A program made the translations under genes and the position numbers. Below, piece by piece: positions 1 to 5,737 of a stretch of DNA of 6,297 nucleotides. Under the pieces are notes generated by a model. The model was not told the origin of the DNA, ran no database searches, and saw only the letters and a program-made list of their open reading frames with translations. Origin of the DNA: Planctomycetaceae bacterium (lineage in GTDB: Bacteria > Planctomycetota > Planctomycetia > Planctomycetales > Planctomycetaceae); assembly GCA_015487825.1 (NCBI GenBank), contig WFOZ01000161.1, forward strand, positions 1 through 6,297, given 5' to 3'. Numbering within the stretch: the first letter of the stretch is position 1; each line of letters begins with the position of its first letter.

Positions 1-1382
1 ATTTTTGTCAGTGGAGTGTTGTAGTCAAATTCAAAAACTAAGGGTGAAAACAAAATGGAATAGACCATAACACTATCGACCAAAGCGGAACCGATGGTGA
101 GTGGCCAGAAAGCCCATCGTTTTTTCTGTATTGTAAACCAGCTTAACAGCATCAGTGGCGCGTGGAACAGCAGAATAACAAACGCCATTTCCGAATAGGC
201 ACTCTGCTTATTGATGACTCCAAATGAGCTGATGTTACTCAGGGCAACTGCCACAAATAACAGCCACGTTATTATCAGTGAATGAGTAAGGAATGCCATG
301 ATTCCGGCCTGGGTGATTCGCTCAGGTCTCTGGCACCAGCGACGAAGAACTGTTGCCTGCGATATTGGCCTGGCCTGAATTGCCTGACCATTCAGGAACC
401 GTTCTAAATCCTCCTTCAGGCTTTTCGCCGTCCGGTAGCGATCTTCCGGAACTTTTGCCATCGCTTTTTTACAGATGGTCACAAGGTCTGCCGAAATATC
501 GGAGTTAAGGCCGGATAACGAAAGAGGACTGTGAGAACGAACCTGATCAACAATCTGCAGGTAGCTTACTCCCTCGTAAGGTGTCTGTAACGAAAGAATT
601 TCAAACAACAAAACTCCTATTGCGTAAATATCCGCCTCACGTGTCGGAGCGATATCTCTGGACTCCAGCTGTTCCGGTGCCATGTAGGCAGGAGTCCCAA
701 TCAAGAAACTCGCACGAGTTTGCTGGATGCTTTCTTCGATGATTTTCGATAATCCAAAATCGGTAAGTCTGGGGAGATAGTCTGTTAAACTGGTTCTTTT
801 TTCAGAATCGTCCCGATGATTTTCTTCATCGGAAACCTGAAGCTGCAGCATAATGTTTGCCGGTTTCAAGTCACGATGTAACACTCCCTGCAGATGAATG
901 TAATGAACGGCATCGCAAACCAGGATAATAAATTCAACCGCTTGCCTGGGAGGTACTGCAGAGCTGCGACTATCCAACCAGTCTGCTAAATCAGGTCCCT
1001 GGCAGAACGCAGAAGCGATATAAGGTGGCGAGTGACTCAAATTGGCTTCAAAAATTGGCACGACTCCGGGATGATCAAAGGCGGCAGTCATTGTTGCCTC
1101 CTGTTCAAATCGACGGAGTTTATCCGCATTGAGCATAACTTCCGGGCGGGGCAGTTTAATGGCGATGAAACGCTGTAACTCGGTGTCATAGGCCTGATAA
1201 ACCACACCAAACCCTCCTCGGCCTACTTCGCGAATTATCTGGTATCGCCCGTTAGGACCAATTTGAGTGATCATCATATTCAAGGCAGGAGAATCTGCCT
1301 TCGGTTTCCAGAGATTGTCGAGGCGGGCAAATATTTCAGAATCTGTCGGGAGTTGGCTGGATGATTCCAAGTGCTCATTCAT
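1..1382 (-). CDS. Hanks-type Ser/Thr protein kinase with multi-pass membrane tail (3' end cut by window edge)
   Basis: Likely a membrane-bound kinase phosphorylating Ser/Thr residues, probably acting with the sigma factor encoded just upstream. I translated 460 residues with no stop before the window edge, so the C-terminus is missing. The kinase domain spans about residues 47-330 and has all catalytic features: glycine loop GRGGFG (54-59), ATP lysine K76 in IAIK, likely helix-C Glu E95, catalytic loop HRDLKPAN (169-176), DFG (208-210), APE (235-237), the DIYAIG Asp D251 and R315. It should therefore be active. Between the catalytic loop and DFG lies a charged insert (about 180-205). After the domain come three hydrophobic segments, about 360-382, 398-418 and 424-447, which suggest a polytopic anchor; any sensor part lies outside the window. 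The start is fixed by an AAGGA site 7 nt upstream and by the 8-bp overlap with the sigma gene. The substrate is unknown. Confidence 0.95.
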   Translation of the reverse strand, partial: MNEHLESSSQLPTDSEIFARLDNLWKPKADSPALNMMITQIGPNGRYQIIREVGRGGFGVVYQAYDTELQRFIAIKLPRPEVMLNADKLRRFEQEATMTAAFDHPGVVPIFEANLSHSPPYIASAFCQGPDLADWLDSRSSAVPPRQAVEFIILVCDAVHYIHLQGVLHRDLKPANIMLQLQVSDEENHRDDSEKRTSLTDYLPRLTDFGLSKIIEESIQQTRASFLIGTPAYMAPEQLESRDIAPTREADIYAIGVLLFEILSLQTPYEGVSYLQIVDQVRSHSPLSLSGLNSDISADLVTICKKAMAKVPEDRYRTAKSLKEDLERFLNGQAIQARPISQATVLRRWCQRPERITQAGIMAFLTHSLIITWLLFVAVALSNISSFGVINKQSAYSEMAFVILLFHAPLMLLSWFTIQKKRWAFWPLTIGSALVDSVMVYSILFSPLVFEFDYNTPLTK

Positions 1383-1995
1383 TATTATTTCCTTGCGCAA
1401 GAGACTGGCGAAGTGATTCAATTGCACGTGCAAAGAGCTTCGCAGCAGCCCCTGCGGTTATGTTTAATTGCGATGCTATTTCTTTGTAGGGCAGCTCCTT
1501 TCGGTGTCGTAGTTCAAGAACTCGCCGTTGATTCTCTGGAAGTTTTTCTATGACCTGGATTAACTCTTCATCAGCTTCCCGTTTGCAATAAATACTGCTT
1601 GCTGTTCGTTGAGGGCTTGCAAGATTGATTGGTTCATCATTTTTTTCAATCGATATCTCTCGTGAAGTATCTCTACTTTGGGTCCCCTTATACTTTCTGG
1701 CATTATCGAGCAGATTGTGTTGTACAAGCCGCCTGGTCCAGGCTCGAAATTCTGTTTCGCTTGTGCCATTAAACATACTGAGGTCATTTTGAACTTCGAG
1801 CAGAGATTCCTGAACAATATCAGAAGCTCCCATTTTTCGACGAAGATCCTCGTTAAGACCTCCCTCTGCAATTCGCAACAGGTAGCCCCTGAGTTGCTTG
1901 CATATCAGGTTCAATGCCTGCTCATTCCCAACACGTGCAGCCTCCAGCAATTGAGGCCAGGAGTAATCGTCTTCTACCGACTCTGATGCAGGCAT
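1375..1995 (-). CDS. ECF-type sigma-70 family RNA polymerase sigma factor
   Basis: This 206-residue protein should direct RNA polymerase to a specific promoter set. It has the two-domain ECF layout. Sigma region 2 is at about residues 16-103, with ASDIVQESLLEV (57-68) matching the core-binding segment and FRAWTRRLVQHNLLDNARKYKG-like sequence (83-104) matching the -10 recognition helix. A polar linker follows. Region 4 at about 140-200 has LPENQRRVLELRH (152-164) and a helix-turn-helix at YKEIASQLNIT (170-180). There is no region 1.1 or 3 and no C-terminal extension. The stop overlaps the kinase start by 8 bp, so the two are almost certainly one operon. Planctomycetes are known to carry ECF groups whose genes sit next to Ser/Thr kinases, and this pair fits. 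I see no anti-sigma factor gene here, so kinase-based control is a reasonable inference. No convincing Shine-Dalgarno site precedes the ATG. Confidence 0.95.
   Translation of the reverse strand: MPASESVEDDYSWPQLLEAARVGNEQALNLICKQLRGYLLRIAEGGLNEDLRRKMGASDIVQESLLEVQNDLSMFNGTSETEFRAWTRRLVQHNLLDNARKYKGTQSRDTSREISIEKNDEPINLASPQRTASSIYCKREADEELIQVIEKLPENQRRVLELRHRKELPYKEIASQLNITAGAAAKLFARAIESLRQSLAQGNNNE
1390..1394 (-). promoter_or_regulatory. Shine-Dalgarno site of the kinase gene
   Basis: On the minus strand AAGGA sits 7 nt before the kinase ATG at 1382 and lies inside the 3' end of the sigma factor gene. It is the clearest ribosome site in the window and decides the kinase start. Together with the overlapping stop and start (ATGAATGA), it suggests translational coupling. 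Confidence 0.6.
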
Positions 1996-2049
1996 GTAAT
2001 AAGGATACTTTCGTCTCGTGTCTGATATAAGAAAGCCACTCTACTTCTT

Positions 2050-2061
2050 TTTCCCGGGAAA
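2050..2061. promoter_or_regulatory. 12-bp perfect palindrome upstream of the sigma factor gene
   Basis: TTTCCCGGGAAA is a perfect dyad ending 55 bp before the sigma factor start codon (1995, minus strand). Its size and place would suit an operator or part of the promoter region. No protein partner can be named, and a 12-bp palindrome can occur by chance. Confidence 0.25.
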
Positions 2062-2171
2062 TTGTTACCTGTTATTCTCAATAAACCAGATTGAACAGGC
2101 TTTTGTCTTTTTGTCTCATTTTTGCGGATTATGCGTGAATATAGGCTCTCGACTCAATACATTTTGAGGGT

Positions 2172-2193
2172 AAATTCCGGAATTCTGGAATTT
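2172..2193. promoter_or_regulatory. Compound GGAATT dyad in the divergent region
   Basis: AATTCCGGAATT (2173-2184) is a perfect 12-bp palindrome. It overlaps a second inverted repeat, AAATTCC (2172-2178) with GGAATTT (2187-2193) across 8 nt. Three half-sites of the GGAATT type therefore lie within 22 bp. It shares TTCC/GGAA arms with the palindrome at 2050-2061. It could be a binding site for a dimeric regulator, but its location in the middle of the gap does not say which gene it would serve. Confidence 0.25.
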
Positions 2194-2514
2194 CCGCTTC
2201 GCAATACTCCCAGCACGACTGGTTTGTATTGACAGCCGTAATCACAGGGAGGAAACCTTTGAAAATTGAGCAAGTCGCAAAGAAATAAACCATTAGTAGT
2301 ATAATAAGATAAACCGCAGTCTGCCCTGTAACGAGACGATATTGTAGAATAGGGAGTAAGCTTACATGGTGTGGCTGCTCACACAAAAACGGAAAAAGAG
2401 TTTTCCGATCAACCGTGTTCTGTGCAATTGATCCTGCGTTTGAAACGTATTGAATACCACCACAGAACCTCATGAGACATTTTTGTCCTCTTTTAACACT
2501 GATTACAAACAGCA

Positions 2515-4239
2515 ATGCTCAGAACACTCCCAGCAATTACACCTCGACCGGTTTCCCGCTTCGTTCTCAACACGATTCGTCGTCTAACGTATGATCCGTT
2601 TGCAGCCAGCCTTCAGCAGGCCACAACTACTCAGCGGCAGTGGTTATTAAATCGTATTCGTCTGTGTCGAGAGACTAAATTCGGGCGCGATCACGGATTT
2701 GGTGAAATTAAAACCGTCGATGATTACAAAAAAAATGTGCCTGTAAAAGGCTATCCGTACTTTGAACCTTACATCAATTCAGTCGCCCAGGGAGTAACTT
2801 CAGCACTGATTCCCGCTGAAGAAAAACTGGTGCAGTTTACCATTACAACCGGAAGTACAGGAGTTCCCAAACTAAATCCTGTTACCAACACCTGGCTTAA
2901 AGAATACAAAAGAAGCTGGAGCGTATGGGGTTCAAAGTTCTTTTGTGATCACCCTGCCAAAGCCGGCTCTAAAATGATTCAGATGGCCGGCACCTGGGAC
3001 ATGGGCAAAACAGAAAGTGGTCACCAGATCAGCATGGTCAGCGCGTTACTTGCCAGAATTCAGAATCCGTTGCTGAAGCCTTTTTATCTTCTGCCTGAAA
3101 TCATCAATACCATTTCCGATCCTGTTGCTCGGCACTATGTGGCTTTAAGGCTCAGTATTCTGGAAGATGTCGGCTGGATCCTACTGATGAACCCGGGCAC
3201 AATGATCCGCCTGGCGGAAATTGGTGCGACGCATTCAGATCTGCTTCTGAAAGATATTGCTGAGGGAACCCTCACGGATCAATTTGATATTCCGGATAAT
3301 GTTCGATCAAAATTGCTCGCTCAATTTATCAAAGCTTCTCCCAAAGGGGCGCGGAAGCTGGCTGCTTTGGCAGCAAAGCACGGAAAACTGCTTCCGAAAG
3401 ATTACTGGGACCAACCGGTTGTGGGATGCTGGACGAGCGGCACGGCTGGTTTTCAATCAAAATATCTGCCCGAATATTACGGCGATTTTGCGATGCGGGA
3501 TATGGGGCTGATCACCAGTGAAGGCCGCCACACGATACCACTGAGCGATGGTCTGCCGGCAGGAGTCCCTTCCATTGAGGCCGGTTTCTACGAATTCGTT
3601 CCCGTGGAAGATGATCAGTCTGCACAGGGAGAGGCTTTGGAAGGTCACGAGCTGGTTCAGGGAGAGAGATATCGATTGTTGATGACAACTTCTGCAGGAT
3701 ACTACCGCTTCGATATTGGTGATATTGTTGAGTGCCGAGGTTTTATCGGGGAAGCTCCACTACTCGAATTCATACAAAAAAGTGATCGGGTTGGCGATCT
3801 CGAAGGGGAGAAAGTGACAGAGCACCAGGTGGTGGAAGCAGCACACATTGCCGCAAAGAAAACCGGTTTTCATCTGAGTCTGATTACCGCTGTTCCACGC
3901 CGACTGCTGAACCAGCAACCACGTTATGATTTTTTGATTGAGCGTTCAGAAATAAAAGATTTGAAACAGGCAAAAGATTTCCTCATTCAGCTCGATACAG
4001 AACTGGCTGGCATTAATTTTCTGTGGCGAGCCAGACGTAAGGAAGGCGTGCTTCAATCGCCACACCTCAAGCTGCTTGCCGGGAATGAATGGAATCGACA
4101 TATTAGTTCCGAGGCTGCGCGACGTGGCACGGGAGATTATCAATATAAACACCCCGGCCTTGTCGTTGATGAATCCTGGCTTGACCAGTTTCAGGTTGAA
4201 GAATCCCTCACACTCGAATCCGGAAATATAAACTTCTGA
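2515..4239 (+). CDS. GH3 family acyl-adenylating protein
   Basis: This is a 574-residue member of the GH3 family in the ANL adenylating superfamily, close to the full length of plant GH3 enzymes. Studied plant members activate a carboxylic acid with ATP and join it to an amino acid; substrates of bacterial members are largely unknown, so none is assigned. Visible landmarks are the ATP-phosphate motif TTGSTGVPK (111-119), the GH3-type segment CWTSGTAGFQSKYLPEYYGD (305-324), SEGRHT (335-340), the YRFDIGDIVECRGF segment (397-410) that carries the nucleotide ribose-binding Asp in this family, and DRVGDLEGEKVTE (424-436) near the interdomain hinge. The end carries QYKHPGLV (543-550), whose K545 matches the C-terminal lysine seen in plant QYKTPR-type endings. 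No signal peptide or membrane segment is seen, so it is probably cytosolic. The ATG at 2515 lacks a clear ribosome site, but no other early in-frame ATG exists. It appears to be monocistronic. Confidence 0.93.
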   Translation: MLRTLPAITPRPVSRFVLNTIRRLTYDPFAASLQQATTTQRQWLLNRIRLCRETKFGRDHGFGEIKTVDDYKKNVPVKGYPYFEPYINSVAQGVTSALIPAEEKLVQFTITTGSTGVPKLNPVTNTWLKEYKRSWSVWGSKFFCDHPAKAGSKMIQMAGTWDMGKTESGHQISMVSALLARIQNPLLKPFYLLPEIINTISDPVARHYVALRLSILEDVGWILLMNPGTMIRLAEIGATHSDLLLKDIAEGTLTDQFDIPDNVRSKLLAQFIKASPKGARKLAALAAKHGKLLPKDYWDQPVVGCWTSGTAGFQSKYLPEYYGDFAMRDMGLITSEGRHTIPLSDGLPAGVPSIEAGFYEFVPVEDDQSAQGEALEGHELVQGERYRLLMTTSAGYYRFDIGDIVECRGFIGEAPLLEFIQKSDRVGDLEGEKVTEHQVVEAAHIAAKKTGFHLSLITAVPRRLLNQQPRYDFLIERSEIKDLKQAKDFLIQLDTELAGINFLWRARRKEGVLQSPHLKLLAGNEWNRHISSEAARRGTGDYQYKHPGLVVDESWLDQFQVEESLTLESGNINF

Positions 4240-4287
4240 ATTGAGTTAGGGGCGCTCGAATAATAACTGCCCGATCTCAATTTTATT
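4239..4287 (+). terminator. Possible terminator of the GH3 gene
   Basis: Right at the stop codon, AATTGAG (4239-4245) can pair with CTCAATT (4276-4282). Inside it GGGC (4250-4253) can pair with GCCC (4269-4272). The outer stem is followed by TTATT, giving a T-rich end. The loop of about 15 nt and the AT-rich outer stem make this a weak intrinsic terminator at best. Confidence 0.3.
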
Positions 4288-4341
4288 AGCCGCAGTTCAT
4301 CGGTAAACGATAGATGACCCATCACAGAGAGCACGCAAAAA

Positions 4342-4361
4342 CCACAGCTAACGCCGTGTGG
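4342..4361. repeat. Small hairpin, possibly a degenerate dispersed repeat
   Basis: CCACA (4342-4346) and TGTGG (4357-4361) form a 5-bp stem around GCTAACGCCG, followed by a T-rich stretch (ATTTTGTTT). The GCTAACGCC core resembles 'CGCTAACGC'-type hairpin repeats that I recall being common in planctomycete intergenic DNA, but this is memory, not a search. It could instead be a weak terminator for the GH3 gene. Confidence 0.25.
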
Positions 4362-4394
4362 CTGATTTTGTTTACAATGTGTTCATAATATGCA

Positions 4395-4421
4395 ACACTA
4401 ATTTATCGAGCGATACTTAGC
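4395..4421 (+). repeat. 27-bp direct repeat, left copy
   Basis: This 27-bp sequence starts ACACTAATTT and ends GATACTTAGC. It recurs without mismatch at 4590-4616 in the same orientation, 168 bp further on. Within it, CTAA-TT-TATCG and CGATA-C-TTAG form an imperfect dyad centred on AG. The two copies bracket the hairpin element at 4441-4585. Confidence 0.9.
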
Positions 4422-4440
4422 TGGACATCGCCAGGTTCAA

Positions 4441-4470
4441 CTCGTTCCCAAGCTCCTGCTTGGGAACGCA
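4441..4470 (+). repeat. Left terminal inverted repeat / hairpin 1
   Basis: Arms CGTTCCCAAGC (4443-4453) and GCTTGGGAACG (4458-4468) form a perfect 11-bp stem with loop TCCT. The 30-bp unit matches the reverse complement of 4556-4585 except at three positions. Confidence 0.85.
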
Positions 4471-4474
4471 CGGC

Positions 4475-4494
4475 TGGGAAAGTCCTCCTTCCCA
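4475..4494 (+). repeat. Hairpin 2 of the element
   Basis: TGGGAA (4475-4480) pairs with TTCCCA (4489-4494). After one A/C mismatch a further G-C pair closes the loop TCCT (4483-4486), the same loop as hairpin 1. Confidence 0.6.
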
Positions 4495-4534
4495 CGTGTT
4501 TTCGTTCGTTTTAGATGATTTTTAGTTCCGGCGC

Positions 4535-4548
4535 GAAGCAGGAGCTTC
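4535..4548 (-). repeat. Hairpin 3 of the element
   Basis: GAAGC (4535-4539) and GCTTC (4544-4548) form a 5-bp stem around AGGA. Read on the minus strand the loop is TCCT, so this hairpin faces the opposite way to hairpins 1 and 2. Confidence 0.6.
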
Positions 4549-4555
4549 ATTCCCT

Positions 4556-4585
4556 TGCGTTCCCAAGGTGGACCTTGGGAACGAG
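4556..4585 (-). repeat. Right terminal inverted repeat / hairpin 4
   Basis: Arms CGTTCCCAAGG (4558-4568) and CCTTGGGAACG (4573-4583) form a perfect 11-bp stem; the loop is TGGA, or TCCA on the minus strand. Relative to the left repeat, the loop-closing pair has changed from C-G to G-C on both sides, so the stem is preserved. Confidence 0.85.
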
Positions 4586-4589
4586 GAAT

Positions 4590-4616
4590 ACACTAATTTA
4601 TCGAGCGATACTTAGC
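4590..4616 (+). repeat. 27-bp direct repeat, right copy
   Basis: This is identical over 27 bp to 4395-4421; similarity stops at both ends. It begins 4 bp after the hairpin element, whereas the left copy ends 19 bp before it. It lies 117 bp upstream of the phosphoesterase start codon. Confidence 0.9.
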
Positions 4617-4733
4617 ATCAGCCAAGCGATCACTGTTGTAACTTTGAGTTGCAGGATGGCGTGCTCGCACCTGTTTGCGGATACATAAGTTTGCAGATAG
4701 AGTCTCTCTCTTTTTTGTGATTGGGTAAAGATT

Positions 4734-5666
4734 GTGGCAATCCGAAATCTGGCAGAATCGCGGCGTTCTTTTTTATCAACCATCATGGTTGGCTCAAGCT
4801 CGTTGGTTTTATCGCCTCGGGCACTTCAGGCCAGTGACAAAAAGTTGCAGAAGCTGTCGTTTATTGTGATAACCGATACCCATGTTGGTTATCGCGATCA
4901 GGATGGTGCGGCGAATCGATGGGAGAGGATGGCAACGGAACTTGCTCGCGAAAAAGGTGACCTAATTTTGCACCTGGGTGATGTCGTCGATGGCGGGCGA
5001 GAATCTCAATATCCCATTTACCTGAAAAGTCGAAAAAAAATTGGTATACCAGTACACGAAATCCCGGGCAACCACGACCCGGAAGAATTATTTTCCAGGT
5101 ATGTGCGCAAACAGATCGACACCGTGGTTAATTATGATTGGCTCCGTTTTTTGCTTTTGAATAATGCTCATACCGATTCCCATGATGGTTTTCTCACAGA
5201 AGAACAACTCGATTGGATCGACAAGCATTGTAAACAGGCGGCAAGGGAAAATAAGTTGGTAGCAATTTGCATGCACGTGCCGGCTCACAAAAATCAGCAC
5301 CCGGACCGCGGTTGGTATGTCAAACCGAAAAACGGGCAGACGAAACTTTACGAGATCATTCGCAAATATGAAAAGCAGGTGTTGGCTTTAATGCACGGAC
5401 ATTTTCATAACGGCCTTCGCGGCTGGAATGATCACTCCCCGGTTCATGAAATCTGTTTTCCCTCAGCACTTTATAATCTCAATCGAAATCTCGAAAAGCA
5501 GAAAGCCCTCGGCTACAATCCCAAAGAATTTCGACCAGGCTACACTCTGGTAACAATCGATGCCGGCAATATGAAGTTGACTTACAAACCGCTCGGTGCA
5601 CCTGCATCTGTTTCAAAAATGTGCCCGTTGCAGCAGAAGGAAACTTCTTTCAATGAAGGCAGTTGA
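4734..5666 (+). CDS. Tat-exported calcineurin-like metallophosphoesterase
   Basis: A 310-residue metal-dependent phosphoesterase, likely exported folded across the cytoplasmic membrane. The N-terminus has a twin-arginine signal: SRRSFLS at residues 9-15, a hydrophobic stretch to about 27, then PRALQA with probable cleavage after A33. The calcineurin-fold metal-binding motifs are complete and in order: DTH (48-50), GDVVDGG (82-88), GNHD (112-115), MH (180-181) and GHFH (222-225), so it should be active. The pattern resembles class III cyclic-nucleotide phosphodiesterases such as CpdA, but the same motifs serve many phosphoester substrates and none is assigned. The start is GTG: an in-frame stop at 4698-4700 is followed by no ATG, GTG or TTG before 4734, and the next ATG (residue 18) would delete the Arg pair. 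The upstream ribosome site is weak. It converges with hemD, 71 bp apart. Confidence 0.92.
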   Translation: MAIRNLAESRRSFLSTIMVGSSSLVLSPRALQASDKKLQKLSFIVITDTHVGYRDQDGAANRWERMATELAREKGDLILHLGDVVDGGRESQYPIYLKSRKKIGIPVHEIPGNHDPEELFSRYVRKQIDTVVNYDWLRFLLLNNAHTDSHDGFLTEEQLDWIDKHCKQAARENKLVAICMHVPAHKNQHPDRGWYVKPKNGQTKLYEIIRKYEKQVLALMHGHFHNGLRGWNDHSPVHEICFPSALYNLNRNLEKQKALGYNPKEFRPGYTLVTIDAGNMKLTYKPLGAPASVSKMCPLQQKETSFNEGS

Positions 5667-5721
5667 TTTCAAAGTATCGGTAATAAGCCAAAGGCGACTT
5701 CGTCAGCTGGATTATTTTCAG

Positions 5722-5736
5722 GAAACGATCCGTTTC
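5722..5736. terminator. Hairpin between convergent genes
   Basis: GAAACG (5722-5727) and CGTTTC (5731-5736) make a perfect 6-bp stem with a 3-nt loop. It lies one base beyond the hemD stop codon and 55 bp after the phosphoesterase stop. Neither strand shows a good T-run after the stem, so a terminator role for either gene is only possible. Confidence 0.3.
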
Positions 5737-5737
5737 A

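Larger units (their letters stand above)
1996..2514. other. Divergent intergenic region between the sigma factor and GH3 genes
   Basis: These 519 bp separate two divergent genes and must hold both promoters. I find no convincing protein gene or RNA gene. A minus-strand reading frame of 128 codons (2129-2515) is open but looks spurious. Two 12-bp perfect palindromes, at 2050-2061 and 2173-2184, are listed separately. For the GH3 gene the best sigma-70-like guess is TTGATC at 2428-2433 and TTGAAT at 2450-2455 with a 16-bp spacer, a weak match. No good consensus promoter is seen for the sigma gene, as could be expected if it is read by a specialised sigma factor. Confidence 0.5.
4441..4585. mobile_element. 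REPIN/MITE-like palindromic element, non-coding, four hairpins
   Basis: This 145-bp element has 30-bp terminal inverted repeats (4441-4470 and 4556-4585) matching at 27 of 30 positions, and each terminus is itself an 11-bp-stem hairpin. Two inner hairpins lie at 4475-4494 and 4535-4548. In one common orientation the loops read TCCT, TCCT, TCCT and TCCA, with the two left hairpins facing one way and the two right ones the other. The centre (about 4495-4534) is AT-rich and unstructured. No transposase is encoded, so any mobility would need an enzyme supplied elsewhere, such as a REP-associated tyrosine transposase (RAYT). The CGTTCCCAAG/CTTGGGAACG arms resemble dispersed palindromes I recall from planctomycete and cyanobacterial genomes. 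It could also act in transcription termination or RNA stability between the two genes. Confidence 0.65.
4240..4733. other. 494-bp intergenic region with a structured repeat element
   Basis: No protein gene is supported here. The region holds, in order, a possible terminator, a small hairpin at 4342-4361, a 27-bp repeat, a 145-bp hairpin element, the second 27-bp repeat, and about 117 bp of leader before the phosphoesterase gene. That leader contains a weak promoter-like pair, TTGCGG (4675-4680) and TAGAGT (4698-4703) with a 17-bp spacer, 30 bp before the GTG start. Confidence 0.6.

Noticed and set aside
1678..1986. Plus-strand frame of 102 codons opposite the sigma factor gene
   Set aside because: It lies fully antisense to a gene with clear family motifs and its product shows no domain features; it is a shadow frame.
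2129..2515. Open minus-strand frame of 128 codons in the divergent gap
   Set aside because: It would begin inside the GH3 start codon, has no ribosome site, contains no recognisable domain, and its hydrophobic patch comes from an AT-rich stretch. Chance frame is more likely, though a small unknown gene cannot be fully excluded.
2515..4239. Auxin- or jasmonate-conjugating role for the GH3 protein
   Set aside because: Family membership is clear, but nothing in the sequence or context points to plant hormones as substrates.
4422..4589. Insertion sequence with its own transposase
   Set aside because: The interval is only 168 bp and has no coding frame of use; at most it is a non-autonomous element.
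4395..4616. CRISPR-like arrangement of two 27-bp repeats
   Set aside because: Only two copies exist, the 168-bp spacing is far beyond a spacer, the interval is filled by hairpins, and no cas gene is near.
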